64,000 nucleotides of DNA from Stutzerimonas stutzeri (GCF_000935215.1 NZ_JXXD01000315.1:1-64000); one strand, 5' to 3'; counted from the stretch's first letter, positions 7,417 to 16,568 are shown. Numbers and translations are program-made. The notes: generated by a model not told the origin, from the letters alone.

Positions 7417-8628
7417 ATGCAGGTCAGCAAATCGAACAAGCTTGCCAATGTCTGTTACGACATCCGCGGGCCCGTGCTCAAGCACGCCAAACGCCTGGAA
7501 GAGGAAGGCCATCGCATCCTCAAGCTGAACATCGGCAACCCGGCGCCGTTCGGTTTCGAAGCACCGGAGGAAATCCTCCAAGACGTGATCCGCAACCTGC
7601 CCACGGCCCAGGGCTACAGCGACTCCAAAGGCCTGTTCAGCGCCCGCAAGGCGATCATGCAGTACTACCAGCAGAAGCAGGTTGAAGGCGTCGGCATCGA
7701 AGACATCTACCTCGGCAACGGTGTGTCCGAGCTGATCGTCATGTCCATGCAGGCATTGCTGAACAATGGCGATGAAGTGCTGATCCCTGCCCCGGATTAC
7801 CCGCTGTGGACCGCTGCGGTGAGCCTGGCCGGCGGCAAGCCGGTGCACTACCTTTGCGACGAGCAGGCCAACTGGTGGCCGGACCTGGCCGATATCAAGG
7901 CCAAGATCACGTCTAACACCAAGGCGTTGGTGCTGATCAACCCGAACAACCCCACCGGCGCGGTCTACCCCAAGGAAGTGCTCGAAGGCATGGTCGAGCT
8001 GGCGCGCCAGCACAAGCTCGTTCTGTTCTCCGACGAAATCTACGACAAGATCCTCTACGACGACGCCGTACACATCTCCACCGCCTCGCTGGCGCCGGAC
8101 GTGCTCTGCCTGACCTTCAACGGGCTGTCCAAATCCTACCGGGTTGCCGGCTTCCGTTCGGGCTGGGTGGCGATTTCCGGGCCTAAGCACAAGGCGCAGA
8201 GCTACATCGAAGGCTTGGATATCCTCGCCAACATGCGCCTGTGCGCCAACGTACCGTCGCAGCATGCGATTCAGACTGCACTGGGCGGCTACCAGAGCAT
8301 CAATGACTTGGTATTACCGCCGGGCCGCCTGCTCGAGCAGCGTAACCGTACCTGGGAGTTGCTCAACGACATCCCGGGCATCAGCTGCGTCAAACCCATG
8401 GGCGCGCTGTATGCGTTCCCGCGCATTGACCCGAAGATCTGCCCGATCCACAACGACGAGAAGTTCGTGCTTGATCTGCTGCTTTCCGAGAAGCTGCTGA
8501 TCGTTCAAGGCACTGCATTCAACTGGCCATGGCCGGATCATTTCCGCGTGGTCACCCTGCCCCGCGTCGACGATCTGGAGCAGGCCATTGGCCGCATCGG
8601 CAACTTCCTCAAGACCTACCACCAGTAA
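7417..8628 (+). CDS. alaA: Alanine-type PLP aminotransferase (AlaA family)
   Basis: A 403-residue fold-type I class I/II aminotransferase, most like the glutamate-pyruvate transaminase AlaA/YfbQ of gammaproteobacteria, which makes alanine from pyruvate and glutamate. The PLP lysine lies in NGLSKSYRVAGFRSGW near residue 240. Cofactor contacts include GNGVSELI, NPNNPTGAVY and FSDEIYDK. AGGA lies just before ATG 7417. A small gene follows after three bases and is probably co-transcribed. Confidence 0.9.
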   Translation: MQVSKSNKLANVCYDIRGPVLKHAKRLEEEGHRILKLNIGNPAPFGFEAPEEILQDVIRNLPTAQGYSDSKGLFSARKAIMQYYQQKQVEGVGIEDIYLGNGVSELIVMSMQALLNNGDEVLIPAPDYPLWTAAVSLAGGKPVHYLCDEQANWWPDLADIKAKITSNTKALVLINPNNPTGAVYPKEVLEGMVELARQHKLVLFSDEIYDKILYDDAVHISTASLAPDVLCLTFNGLSKSYRVAGFRSGWVAISGPKHKAQSYIEGLDILANMRLCANVPSQHAIQTALGGYQSINDLVLPPGRLLEQRNRTWELLNDIPGISCVKPMGALYAFPRIDPKICPIHNDEKFVLDLLLSEKLLIVQGTAFNWPWPDHFRVVTLPRVDDLEQAIGRIGNFLKTYHQ

Positions 8629-8631
8629 GCG

Positions 8632-9102
8632 ATGGATTTGCAGATCGACGATTTCTACAAGGATGCGGCGGGCGGCCTGCTGATGCTCTATCAGGCCTTC
8701 CCATGCAAGGTCTCGCTGTATGTAGAAGATCTGATCGGCCGGGAAGAGCCGGATGAGTTCGGCCTTCCCTCCAAACGCCACCAGAGCTGCCTGGGTGCCC
8801 TGCTCTGGCTCGCCGAGGAGGGCTATCTGCGTTACGAGAGCACCATTCATTTCCAGGCGCTGGACCAGGCGGTGCTTACCGAAAAAGGCTTCGTGCGCCT
8901 GTCACGAGCGGTGCCTGGACAGATCGCCGACGACCTCAGCCTCCCTCCCAGCGTGCTGCGCATTCAGGCCAGCCTCGCCCATCAGCTTCGCGAGGCATTG
9001 AAGCGCGCGAACAGCGAGCGCATCGCTCAGCTAGCCCGATTGATGTTCGAAAGCCAGTCCGGCGCGCCACTGCATCCCAGCCTCCATGGGCAAGCGACAT
9101 AG
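8632..9102 (+). CDS. Conserved hypothetical protein, possible winged-helix fold
   Basis: A 156-residue soluble protein with no signal or membrane segment. Residues ~5-75 (DLQIDDFYKDAAGGLLMLYQAFP through LLWLAEEGYLRYES) read like a winged-helix domain in which GALLWLAEEGYLRYE would be the helix and wing, but no DNA-binding role is shown. It begins four bases after alaA ends, so translation is probably coupled to alaA. Confidence 0.72.
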   Translation: MDLQIDDFYKDAAGGLLMLYQAFPCKVSLYVEDLIGREEPDEFGLPSKRHQSCLGALLWLAEEGYLRYESTIHFQALDQAVLTEKGFVRLSRAVPGQIADDLSLPPSVLRIQASLAHQLREALKRANSERIAQLARLMFESQSGAPLHPSLHGQAT

Positions 9103-9120
9103 CTTGAAATAGTCGCCCGG

Positions 9121-9149
9121 TTGAATAGCTCAAGGGCGCACCTTATATA
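9121..9149 (+). promoter_or_regulatory. Sigma-70-like promoter of htpX
   Basis: TTGAAT (9121-9126), 17-base spacer, TATATA (9144-9149), about 40 bases before the htpX start. No convincing sigma-32 element (CTTGAA with a CCCCAT box) was found at the right spacing, although htpX is heat-shock-induced in other bacteria. Confidence 0.6.
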
Positions 9150-9190
9150 GCCTATCGTTCTTCAATTCCTACCCTGGAGTCTGCCGCAAC

Positions 9191-10063
9191 ATGATGCGCA
9201 TTTTCTTGTTCCTGGCCACCAACCTTGCGGTACTGGTCATCGCCAGCATCACCCTGAAGCTGCTCGGGGTCGATCGCTATACCGGCCAGAACTACGGCAG
9301 CCTGCTGGTCTTCTGTGCGGTTTTCGGCTTCGCGGGCTCGCTCATTTCGCTGTTCATCTCCAAATGGATGGCGAAGATGAGTACGCGTACGGAGATCATC
9401 AGCCAGCCGCGCACCCGTCACGAGCAGTGGCTGCTGCAGACAGTCGAGCAACTGTCGCGCGACGCCGGCATCAAGATGCCCGAAGTCGGCATTTTCCCGG
9501 CCTACGAGGCCAACGCCTTTGCCACCGGCTGGAACCGCAACGACGCACTGGTGGCGGTCAGCCAGGGGCTGCTCGAGCGCTTCTCGCCGGATGAGGTGAA
9601 AGCGGTGCTTGCCCACGAGATCGGCCACGTGGCCAATGGCGACATGGTGACACTGGCGCTGATCCAGGGTGTGGTAAACACCTTCGTCATGTTTTTCGCA
9701 CGTATCTTCGGCAACTTCGTCGACAAGGCGATCCTGAAAAACGAGGACGGCCACGGCATCGGCTACTTCGTCGCGACGATCTTTGCCGAACTGGTACTGG
9801 GTCTGCTCGCCAGCATTATCGTCATGTGGTTCTCGCGCAAACGCGAGTACCGTGCCGACGAGGCCGGTGCCCAACTGGCCGGCACCAGTGCCATGATTGG
9901 CGCCCTGCAGCGCCTGCGTGCCGAACAGGGCATGCCGGTTCACATGCCCGACACGCTCAAGGCATTCGGCATCAACGGTTCGCTGAAGCATGGCCTTGCC
10001 GGGCTGTTCATGACCCACCCGCCGCTGGAAGACCGCATCGAAGCCCTGCGCCAGCGCGGCTAA
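9191..10063 (+). CDS. htpX: Membrane zinc metalloprotease HtpX (M48B)
   Basis: A 290-residue inner-membrane protease that degrades damaged membrane proteins together with FtsH. Two N-terminal transmembrane helices (about 4-24 and 33-55), the zinc motif HEIGH in [12 protein letters not shown] (about 140-151), further hydrophobic segments around 158-178 and 195-215, and the third ligand region [15 protein letters not shown] follow family order. Length matches E. coli HtpX (293). Own promoter at 9121-9149; GGAG upstream of ATG. Confidence 0.96.
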   Translation: MMRIFLFLATNLAVLVIASITLKLLGVDRYTGQNYGSLLVFCAVFGFAGSLISLFISKWMAKMSTRTEIISQPRTRHEQWLLQTVEQLSRDAGIKMPEVGIFPAYEANAFATGWNRNDALVAVSQGLLERFSPDEVKAVLAHEIGHVANGDMVTLALIQGVVNTFVMFFARIFGNFVDKAILKNEDGHGIGYFVATIFAELVLGLLASIIVMWFSRKREYRADEAGAQLAGTSAMIGALQRLRAEQGMPVHMPDTLKAFGINGSLKHGLAGLFMTHPPLEDRIEALRQRG

Positions 10064-10081
10064 TTGCACTGAACGCAACAG

Positions 10082-10108
10082 GGGCGACGCAAGTCGCCCT
10101 TTTCTTTT
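10082..10108 (+). terminator. htpX terminator
   Basis: Perfect 7-bp stem GGGCGAC / GTCGCCC closed by a GCAA tetraloop and followed by TTTTCTTTT, 18 bases after the htpX stop codon. Confidence 0.85.
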
Positions 10109-10144
10109 GTCTATGCAGACTCAACCCGCATACAAGGAATCGCC

Positions 10145-10789
10145 ATGCGTCGTTTCATATTCGCCTGCTTCGCGCTGCTCGCGCTCGGCGGCTGTCAGAG
10201 TGCCTACTATTCAGCGATGGAGAAGGCCGGTATCCATAAGCGCGATATCCTGGTCGATCGTGTGGAGGAGTCGCGTGACGCGCAGCAGGAAGCCAAACAG
10301 CAGTTCAAGGATGCTTTGGAGCGCTATCGCAGCGTCGTCGAGGTCAAGGGTGGCGATCTGGAGAAGCGTTACGACGCACTCAACGAAGAGTACGAAGCCA
10401 GCGTAGCGAGTGCGCGTGACGTCCGCGCACGCATCGAAGCGGTCGAAGACGTGGCCGACGCGCTGTTCAGGGAATGGGAAAGCGAACTCAAACAATACAG
10501 CAACGCCAGCCTGAAAGCCGCCAGCGCCAAAGAACTCAACCGCACCCGCGCCGAATACCGAACGCTGATCCAGCGGATGAAAGCGGCGGAGAAACGCATC
10601 GACCCGGTGCTCAGCGTTCTGCGCGATCAGGTGCTGTTTCTCAAGCACAACCTCAATGCTCGCGCGATAAGCGCCTTGCACGGGGAATACCGCACGCTGC
10701 AGGGCAACGTCGACCAGCTGATGGCTGACATGCAGCGCGCCATCGACGAAGCCGACACGTTCATCCGCCGCTTACAGGCCGACGGCTGA
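10145..10789 (+). CDS. DUF2959 lipoprotein
   Basis: A 214-residue lipoprotein: signal peptide residues 1-17 with lipobox LGGC (Cys18). The mature part is almost wholly alpha-helical and charged, with long coiled-coil segments (about 45-125 and 150-210), matching DUF2959. No function is known for the family. Residue +2 after the Cys is Gln, so outer-membrane sorting is expected. It is convergent with tpm, 25 bases apart, and a 6-bp GC hairpin (CGGCGG/CCGCCG, 10808-10826) in that gap may be a shared terminator. Confidence 0.88.
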   Translation: MRRFIFACFALLALGGCQSAYYSAMEKAGIHKRDILVDRVEESRDAQQEAKQQFKDALERYRSVVEVKGGDLEKRYDALNEEYEASVASARDVRARIEAVEDVADALFREWESELKQYSNASLKAASAKELNRTRAEYRTLIQRMKAAEKRIDPVLSVLRDQVLFLKHNLNARAISALHGEYRTLQGNVDQLMADMQRAIDEADTFIRRLQADG

Positions 10790-10814
10790 TCGCTGCAGCA
10801 TTACAAGCGGCGGT

Positions 10815-11474
10815 TCAGACCCGCCGTTGCAGCCAATGGAAGTGCTCCTCGAGCCGCGTCAGGCCGCGCTCGCGCATCCGCGGATTACGCTCCAGCACTT
10901 CCTTGGCTTCCAGCAGTTCCACGCTCCACTCAGCGGCGTACAGGTCGCGCACCTCACTCGTACCCACCGCGAAGGGCGGGCCTTCCATCTCTGCCTGGTC
11001 ATAATCCAGCGTAACCAGAAGCTGCTGACAGCCGGCCGGGAGGATGCTCGACATCAGTGCCGCGTACCGCTGACGCATCGCGTGCGGCAATGCGATCAAG
11101 GCGGCGCGATCATAGACCGCCTGGCACCCGAGGACATCGGCCGTACTGAGCGCGAAGAAGTCGCCGCAACGGATCTCCAGGGTATCGGAGCGATAGACCT
11201 TGAACGGCCCTCGCTGGGAAATTTCAGCTTCGAGCTGCTGCTCGGAAAAAAATGCGTCTACAGCCTTCTCACTCAGCTCCACCCCCACGACATTGAACCC
11301 TTGCCCGGCCAGCCAGGCCAGATCCAGACTCTTGCCGCACAACGGCACCAGCACCGTCGCACCATCAGGCAACGCCAGTCGCGGCCAGTGGCGACGCATG
11401 CCGGGATGAACATCGTCAAGGTGGAAACCAATCTCGTTGCGAGCCCAGCGCTCCTGCCAGAAGTCTTTGTGCAC
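10815..11474 (-). CDS. tpm: Thiopurine S-methyltransferase
   Basis: A 219-residue SAM-dependent methyltransferase. FWQERWARNEIGFH at the N-terminus and the glycine-rich SAM site VLVPLCGKSLDLAWLAGQG (about 42-60) with VVGVELSEKAVDAFF are diagnostic of bacterial TPMT, which in Pseudomonas also methylates selenium and tellurium species. The start is a GTG at 11474; the nearby ATG pair is out of frame. It lies 54 bases after fleR on the same strand. In other pseudomonads that position is held by fliE, so the neighbour is unusual. Confidence 0.93.
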   Translation of the reverse strand: MHKDFWQERWARNEIGFHLDDVHPGMRRHWPRLALPDGATVLVPLCGKSLDLAWLAGQGFNVVGVELSEKAVDAFFSEQQLEAEISQRGPFKVYRSDTLEIRCGDFFALSTADVLGCQAVYDRAALIALPHAMRQRYAALMSSILPAGCQQLLVTLDYDQAEMEGPPFAVGTSEVRDLYAAEWSVELLEAKEVLERNPRMRERGLTRLEEHFHWLQRRV

Positions 11475-11528
11475 CTGGAAATCTCCATCATGAGGATGGC
11501 GGCAGCTTATCAGAGCGAGGTTGAGCGC

Positions 11529-12917
11529 TCAGCCCGCGTAGAGCGATGCCTCGACATCCATCCCGGCGTCGCGCATCTGCGCCAGCTTGTAACGCAGGGT
11601 GCGCGCACTGATGCCCAGGCGATCAGCCGTCTCCTTGCGCCGTCCACGTTCGGCACGCAGGGTATCGATGATCAACTGGAACTCGCGGCGGCGCAGATCA
11701 TCCCCCAGTCCCGAACAGGCCCCCGCCTCCCCTGCAGCGCCCTCGCACGGTTGTGCCGCGCTGCTGGCGACAGGCAAGCTGGTGACACCGCCCACACCCG
11801 CCAGGCACAGATCCTGCGGCTGGATCACGCCGCTCTGCTGAAGAATCAACGCTCGCTGTATCGCGTTGTCCAGTTCGCGCACGTTGCCCGGCCACGCGTG
11901 CGCCACCAGGCAGCGCTGCGCCTCGGCCGAAAGCCGCGCAGGCGCCTGGCGCATCTTCCTGGCGTGGCTGACCAACAGGCGTTCGGCCAGCGGCAGAATA
12001 TCGGCCGGGCGCTGCCTCAGCGGCGACCACGCCAGTGGGAAGACCGAAAGACGGTAATAGAGGTCCTCACGGAAGCGACCCGCCGCTACCTCGCCAGCGA
12101 GATCACGGTTGGTGGTGGCGAGCACACGAATATCCAGAGCGATAGGCTTCCGCCCACCGACCCGCTCGACCTCTCGCTCCTGCAGCACACGTAGCAGTTT
12201 CGCCTGCAACCCCAACGGCATCTCGGATATCTCGTCGAGCAGTAAAGTACCGCCGTCGGCCTGCTCGAACTTGCCAGGCTGACTGGCAATTGCGCCGGTG
12301 AAAGCGCCCTTCTCATGCCCGAACAGGGTTGCCTCGAGCATGTTGTCCGGAATGGCAGCGCAATTGATGGCGATAAATGGCTTGCCGTGCCTCGGTGACT
12401 GCTGGTGGATATAGCGCGCCAGCACCTCCTTGCCAGTGCCTGACTCACCGGAGATCAGTACAGTGGAGTCACTTTGCGCCACCCGCCGGGCAAGAGCCAG
12501 CAGCTGCTGGCTGGACGGCTCGAGCGCCACCGGCCCTTCTGCCTCGGTAGCGGCGATGCCGTTCACATGACGCCCCAAGAGCTCAAGCAATGTGCCTGGC
12601 TCGAACGGCTTGACCAGATAATCGACAGCGCCCTGGCGCATCGCATCCACCGCCCTCGTTACCGCGCCAAAGGCGGTCATCAGCAGCACGGGCACCTGCG
12701 GGTAGCGTTGCCGGACCAGCGAGAGCAGTTCGTGGCCGTCCATGCCGGGCATGTTCACGTCACTGATGACCAGGCCGAATGACTCTTCCTGCAGCGCACA
12801 CAAGGCCGCTTCGGCGCAATCGACGGCACGGTAATCGTAGCCCCCAAGCTGCAGCGTGATGCCTAGGGCTTCGCGCAGGGCGTGATCGTCTTCGACGAGA
12901 AGTATCGTGGCGGCCAT
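11529..12917 (-). CDS. fleR: Flagellar two-component response regulator FleR (sigma-54 activator)
   Basis: A 462-residue NtrC-type regulator. Receiver domain 1-115 with phospho-Asp in [16 protein letters not shown]+ sigma-54 domain ~125-365 with Walker A GESGTGKE, the sigma-54 contact loop GAFTGA, and Walker [11 protein letters not shown]; Fis-type HTH at the C-terminus ([22 protein letters not shown]). Phosphorylated by FleS, it activates sigma-54 promoters of hook and basal-body genes. ATG 12917 is chosen because GGAG lies eight bases upstream; a GTG at 12926 that overlaps the fleS stop has no ribosome site. Confidence 0.95.
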   Translation of the reverse strand: MAATILLVEDDHALREALGITLQLGGYDYRAVDCAEAALCALQEESFGLVISDVNMPGMDGHELLSLVRQRYPQVPVLLMTAFGAVTRAVDAMRQGAVDYLVKPFEPGTLLELLGRHVNGIAATEAEGPVALEPSSQQLLALARRVAQSDSTVLISGESGTGKEVLARYIHQQSPRHGKPFIAINCAAIPDNMLEATLFGHEKGAFTGAIASQPGKFEQADGGTLLLDEISEMPLGLQAKLLRVLQEREVERVGGRKPIALDIRVLATTNRDLAGEVAAGRFREDLYYRLSVFPLAWSPLRQRPADILPLAERLLVSHARKMRQAPARLSAEAQRCLVAHAWPGNVRELDNAIQRALILQQSGVIQPQDLCLAGVGGVTSLPVASSAAQPCEGAAGEAGACSGLGDDLRRREFQLIIDTLRAERGRRKETADRLGISARTLRYKLAQMRDAGMDVEASLYAG

Positions 12918-12922
12918 ACAGG

Positions 12923-14110
12923 TCACTCCGGTTTGTGAGTGGCGGGAATCAGCGGCAGGCTCATCAGCGCACAGGTTCCGCGGCCTGGCCGCGAGCGCAA
13001 CTGCAGGTCACCTTGATGGGCTCGGGCAACGGCCTTGGCCACTGCCAGACCCAGGCCGGTTCCCGTGGTCCGGGTGGTGAAAAACGGCTCGCCCAACCGG
13101 CCCAGTGTTTCGGCGTCGATGCCTTTACCGCAGTCGCTTATGCACACCCGCACCGTTTCGTCGCGGCGATACAGGTGGACCTTCAGACGCGGCGCCCCGA
13201 CGCTGGCCTGTAACGCATTTTCGATGAGATTGAGCAATGCTCCGACCAACGTATCGCGATTGCACAACACCTCCACCCCCTGCACGTCACACTGCCAGCA
13301 CACACTGGCGCCCTGCAGACGTGGCTCGCCGGCCGAACGCAGCGCCGACAACAGCGCAGCCGGACTCAGTCGGTCGTTCAGCGGCAGATCACCGCGGGCG
13401 AAGATCAGCATGTCACGGACCTGATGCTCCAGTTCGTGCAGACGAGCCTTGAGGCTACCGGCGAAGCGCTGCTGTTGCTGTTCGCTCAGGCCACCCTGCT
13501 CGAGGTGACTGGCATATAGCAACGCGGTGGACAGCGGAGTGCGAATCTGGTGGGCAAGCGAAGCCACCATGCGCCCTAGCGACGACAGCCGTTCATGGCG
13601 CGCCAGCTGATCCTGGAGTCGGCGGGTCTCGGTAAGGTCGGTGAGCAGCACCAGCTGACCAGGTTCCCCGGCAAGCGAGCGCGTAGCGATCGATAGGCGG
13701 CGACCATTGCGTAGCGATATCTCGTGCCCGTCGTCCCGCCGCGGCGCAAAACAGCGGCCAATCACCTCGCGCCAGGGGTGCCCCACGAGTGGCTCGCTCA
13801 ACAGCTCAAGAGCAACCGGGTTCGCATCGCGCACCACACCCTGCCCATCGATCACGATGACGCCACCTGGCAGCAGGTCGAGAACGCTCTGCAATCGTTG
13901 CGCGAGACGCTCTTTCTCCTCCAGCTCCTGTCGTCGAAGCTCGCCGGCCTCGGCAAGTTGCCCCTTGAGCTCGGCGACGCGTACCTGCAATAGCTCCTCG
14001 GATTCACCAAGCTGTCCGGATACCTGACGAAAGAGCTCCAGCGATCGAGTCAGCGCCAGCACGTCTGGGGCATCGAATGAACTTTCGGATGGCTTGGTGA
14101 CGGAATTCAC
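12923..14110 (-). CDS. fleS: Flagellar sensor histidine kinase FleS
   Basis: A 395-residue soluble histidine kinase (no membrane segment). Order: coiled coil ~25-75 (ELFRQVSGQLGESEELLQ), PAS domain ~75-165, HisKA with phospho-His in SLAHQIRTPLSTALLY (about residue 185), HATPase with N box NLIENALQ and G boxes DCGKGIDAE and GTGLGLAVAK. It phosphorylates FleR. Start GTG 14110 is preferred: the sigma-54 promoter at 14154-14169 would lie inside the gene if ATG 14215 were used, and the extra N-terminus is Arg/Pro-rich and unlike a PAS kinase. The stop lies six bases before the fleR ATG. Confidence 0.92.
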   Translation of the reverse strand: MNSVTKPSESSFDAPDVLALTRSLELFRQVSGQLGESEELLQVRVAELKGQLAEAGELRRQELEEKERLAQRLQSVLDLLPGGVIVIDGQGVVRDANPVALELLSEPLVGHPWREVIGRCFAPRRDDGHEISLRNGRRLSIATRSLAGEPGQLVLLTDLTETRRLQDQLARHERLSSLGRMVASLAHQIRTPLSTALLYASHLEQGGLSEQQQQRFAGSLKARLHELEHQVRDMLIFARGDLPLNDRLSPAALLSALRSAGEPRLQGASVCWQCDVQGVEVLCNRDTLVGALLNLIENALQASVGAPRLKVHLYRRDETVRVCISDCGKGIDAETLGRLGEPFFTTRTTGTGLGLAVAKAVARAHQGDLQLRSRPGRGTCALMSLPLIPATHKPE

Positions 14111-14153
14111 GGGTCGCTTGCGCCTGTCAAAAGAAAGTCGGTTGACGGGGACC

Positions 14154-14169
14154 AGCAATCTTCGTGCCC
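14154..14169 (-). promoter_or_regulatory. Sigma-54 promoter of fleSR
   Basis: On the minus strand GGGCACG-AAGA-TTGCT, one mismatch from the consensus TGGCACG-N4-TTGCW, with GG and GC elements at the correct spacing. Transcription would start near 14143, 33 bases before the fleS GTG. In P. aeruginosa fleSR is FleQ- and RpoN-dependent, which fits. Confidence 0.85.
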
Positions 14170-14218
14170 GGCACTCAGCACGTCCCGGCGGCCGCCATCG
14201 GCACGACCATGCCAAACG

Positions 14219-14247
14219 AAAAAGCCACCTGATCCAGGTGGCTTTTT
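14219..14247. terminator. Terminator between fleQ and fleS (bidirectional)
   Basis: Stem GCCACCTG (14224-14231) / CAGGTGGC (14235-14242), three-base loop, five A on the left and five T on the right. It isolates the fleQ transcript from the sigma-54-driven fleSR transcript. Confidence 0.85.
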
Positions 14248-14278
14248 GAACGTCTTTTTAGAATCGCCTAGCAGCGTG

Positions 14279-15748
14279 CTAGTCGCCCATATCGTCGTCG
14301 CGACGATTCATGCCGTACTTGCGCATTTTCTCGACAAGCGTGGTTCGACGAATCCTCAACCGCTCGGCAGCCCGAGCCACCACGCCACCAGCATCTTCGA
14401 GAGCCTGATGAATAAGTCCCTGCTCAAGATTGCCGAGGTATTCCTTGAGATCCAGACCCTCGATCGGCAGCATCGCCTGAGCTTCTGGTACTACCATTGG
14501 CGCACTGATTGCCGCACGCTCCTCCATCTCATCATGCAGGCTGGTCGCGTACTGCTCATCATCGTCGTCGACGTGGCGAAACTTCTTCGGCAGCTCCATT
14601 ACCCCGATAACGCCATAGGGGTGCATGATCGCCATGCGCTCTACCAGGTTGGCCAGCTCGCGGACATTACCCGGCCAGTCGTGCCGGCATAGCGACATGA
14701 TTGCAGCCGAGTTGAAACGTATAGAGCCGCGCTTTTCATGCTCCATGCGCGAGATCAGCTCGTTCATCAGCAACGGAATATCCTCGACACGCTCCCGTAG
14801 CGGCGCCATCTCGATGGGGAAGACATTCAGACGATAGTAGAGGTCCTCGCGGAAGGTCCCCTCCTCGATCATTTTCTCAAGGTCCTTATGCGTCGCCGCG
14901 ATGATGCGCACATCGGCATTCTGCGTACGGTTGCTGCCAACACGCTCGAAGGTGCGCTCCTGCAGAACCCGCAGCAGCTTGACCTGCATCGGCAACGGCA
15001 TGTCGCCTATCTCATCGAGAAACAGTGTGCCGCCCTCGGCAAGCTCGAAACGACCCGCGCGAGCAGTAATCGCACCGGTAAAGGCGCCCTTCTCGTGACC
15101 AAACAGTTCGCTTTCCAGCAACTCCGCCGGAATCGCTCCGCAATTGACAGGTACAAAAGGCCCCTGACGCCGCTTCGAGTGATAGTGCAGATTTCGCGCA
15201 ACCACTTCCTTGCCGGTGCCGGACTCACCAAGAATCAGCACACTGGCTTCGGTGTCGGCGACCTGTTCCATCATCTGCCGGACGTGCTGCACCGCTCGGC
15301 TGGTGCCGACCAGGCTGCGGAAAAGATTGGGCTCGCGCTGGCGACCACGGGACTTTGCCTGGTCGTACATCTCGCGATAGACCTGCGCACGGTGCAGGGA
15401 GTCGAGCAGCTTGTTATAGCTGGGTGGCATTTCCAGGCTGGTCAGCACTCGGCGTCGCAGATCGTCCGGCCAGTCCGCCGGAGCGGGCTCACCGATCAGC
15501 ATCAGCGGGACATTTTCATCCCATTTGCCCATCTGCTTGATCAGTTCGACAGCGCCGCCCTTGGAGGACACGTCGCCCAGCATGACACCGTTGACAACAC
15601 GGCTGGATTCGAGGCCGGCGACCGCCTCCTGCCATTCACTGCTTGAACAAGCCAGATGATCCTCGCTGAGAAAGTTCAGGATGACGGCCAGGTCGCGCCG
15701 GCGGTCGTGATCATCGTCTATCAACAAAATCTTGGTTTCACGCCACAT
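14279..15748 (-). CDS. fleQ: Flagellar master regulator FleQ (sigma-54 activator, c-di-GMP responsive)
   Basis: A 489-residue regulator at the head of the flagellar cascade; in pseudomonads it also binds c-di-GMP and controls exopolysaccharide genes, and is held in check by FleN. N-terminal receiver-like domain ~1-125, AAA+ domain ~140-380 (Walker [15 protein letters not shown] loop, Walker [12 protein letters not shown]), C-terminal Fis HTH ([21 protein letters not shown]). By my alignment the phospho-Asp position of the receiver is Gly (VMLGDVSS), with an Asp one residue later, in keeping with FleQ not being a phosphorylation-driven regulator. Start ATG 15748 gives the family N-terminus MWRETK. 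Confidence 0.96.
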   Translation of the reverse strand: MWRETKILLIDDDHDRRRDLAVILNFLSEDHLACSSSEWQEAVAGLESSRVVNGVMLGDVSSKGGAVELIKQMGKWDENVPLMLIGEPAPADWPDDLRRRVLTSLEMPPSYNKLLDSLHRAQVYREMYDQAKSRGRQREPNLFRSLVGTSRAVQHVRQMMEQVADTEASVLILGESGTGKEVVARNLHYHSKRRQGPFVPVNCGAIPAELLESELFGHEKGAFTGAITARAGRFELAEGGTLFLDEIGDMPLPMQVKLLRVLQERTFERVGSNRTQNADVRIIAATHKDLEKMIEEGTFREDLYYRLNVFPIEMAPLRERVEDIPLLMNELISRMEHEKRGSIRFNSAAIMSLCRHDWPGNVRELANLVERMAIMHPYGVIGVMELPKKFRHVDDDDEQYATSLHDEMEERAAISAPMVVPEAQAMLPIEGLDLKEYLGNLEQGLIHQALEDAGGVVARAAERLRIRRTTLVEKMRKYGMNRRDDDMGD

Positions 15749-15837
15749 CTTGTTTATAGGGCTCTAAAGAAGCTGAAAGAAAGCCTGCGCTCGCATCCAT
15801 GGAAGAACGGCGATCACACTGATGGCAGATGGAACGT

Positions 15838-15865
15838 AGATTAATGAAAAAATGAACTGAGTCAA
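15838..15865 (-). promoter_or_regulatory. Candidate sigma-70 promoter of fleQ
   Basis: Minus strand TTGACT, 16-base spacer, TAATCT, about 90 bases before the fleQ ATG. The surrounding 15749-16121 gap is clearly more AT-rich than the coding sequence around it and holds no gene I can support. Confidence 0.5.
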
Positions 15866-15912
15866 ATTTATGGCGTGAATTAGCGACCAAAGAACGAGCC
15901 AAAAATCAGTAC

Positions 15913-15930
15913 CTTGAGAGACGCCTCAAG
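15913..15930. promoter_or_regulatory. Inverted repeat upstream of the fleQ promoter, possible operator
   Basis: CTTGAG-AGACGC-CTCAAG, perfect 6-bp arms with a 6-base spacer, about 48 bases upstream of the candidate fleQ -35. The geometry resembles a dimeric activator or repressor site, but it does not match the Anr (TTGAT-N4-ATCAA) or CRP/Vfr consensus well. Function unknown. Confidence 0.35.
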
Positions 15931-16121
15931 ATCGATTTGAAGACTTCGGTGCACGATGACCGCGAAGATAGGTATTTACCAGGCAATAAGCGCCAATTAG
16001 CCGCTCGCCAACAAAAGGGTAGCGGCATAATGCCACATACTTTGTAATGATAAATATTGAGGAAGAATTCAGCCCCAGTGATCCTGGGAAGAATTTGAAG
16101 CTGTCGGGCCTGAGGCCACGC

Positions 16122-16418
16122 TTAGGCGAATAGCTGGTAGACCTTGGTACCCTGTTGAGACTGATTCAGCTGACGCAGCTCGCTTGCGACCCGTGCCTGT
16201 TCAATCTGGCAGGTCATTACCAGCTCACCATACATATCAAGAAGCTCCTGCAACCGCTGACGAACCACGCCGCTGTCGCGCTCATGTGCCTGCATCGCCT
16301 CGTCGACGGCATTACGGCACTCGCGATCCAGCATACTGATTGCGGCCCAGTCCTGCTGCGTCAGCGCATCGCGTAGAGCGGAACCAGTTTCTTCGAGGCG
16401 CTTGACGGAAGCATTCAT
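16122..16418 (-). CDS. fliT: FliT/FleP-type flagellar chaperone
   Basis: A 98-residue, all-helical, acidic protein (MNASVKRLEETGSALRDAL to QGTKVYQLFA) matching the small FliT-like gene found just before fleQ in pseudomonads, annotated as FliT or, in P. aeruginosa, FleP. FliT proteins bind the filament cap FliD and the export ATPase. ATG 16418 has GGAG upstream; the frame to 16538 is unsupported. Unlike the usual fliD-fliS-fliT-fleQ order, no fliD or fliS is beside it, and it has its own sigma-28 promoter. Confidence 0.82.
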   Translation of the reverse strand: MNASVKRLEETGSALRDALTQQDWAAISMLDRECRNAVDEAMQAHERDSGVVRQRLQELLDMYGELVMTCQIEQARVASELRQLNQSQQGTKVYQLFA

Positions 16419-16498
16419 TATCGACTCCGGGGCATGAGCCCGATGGACGGCATAGGCCGAGCCAGCTGGGAACGTTGCAGTGCAACGGTGCTGAACCT

Positions 16499-16525
16499 TT
16501 ATCGGCAATAGGCAAGCCGCCTTTA
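16499..16525 (-). promoter_or_regulatory. Sigma-28 (FliA) promoter of fliT
   Basis: Minus strand TAAA-N15-GCCGATAA, a perfect match to the core sigma-28 consensus, ending about 80 bases before the fliT ATG. It makes fliT a late-class flagellar gene controlled by the FliA encoded at 35544-36290. Confidence 0.85.
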
Positions 16526-16568
16526 GGCTGAAGCGCAAAAAGTTAGCGCCTGCTGCCGAGGAGTAACA

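Noticed and set aside
9100-9130. Heat-shock (sigma-32) promoter before htpX
   Set aside because: CTTGAA occurs at 9102-9107 but no CCCCAT-like -10 lies at 13-15 bases; the TTGAAT/TATATA pair fits better.
14279-15748. FleQ as a phosphorylation-controlled response regulator
   Set aside because: The expected phospho-Asp position reads Gly, and no partner kinase gene is paired with it; FleS pairs with FleR.
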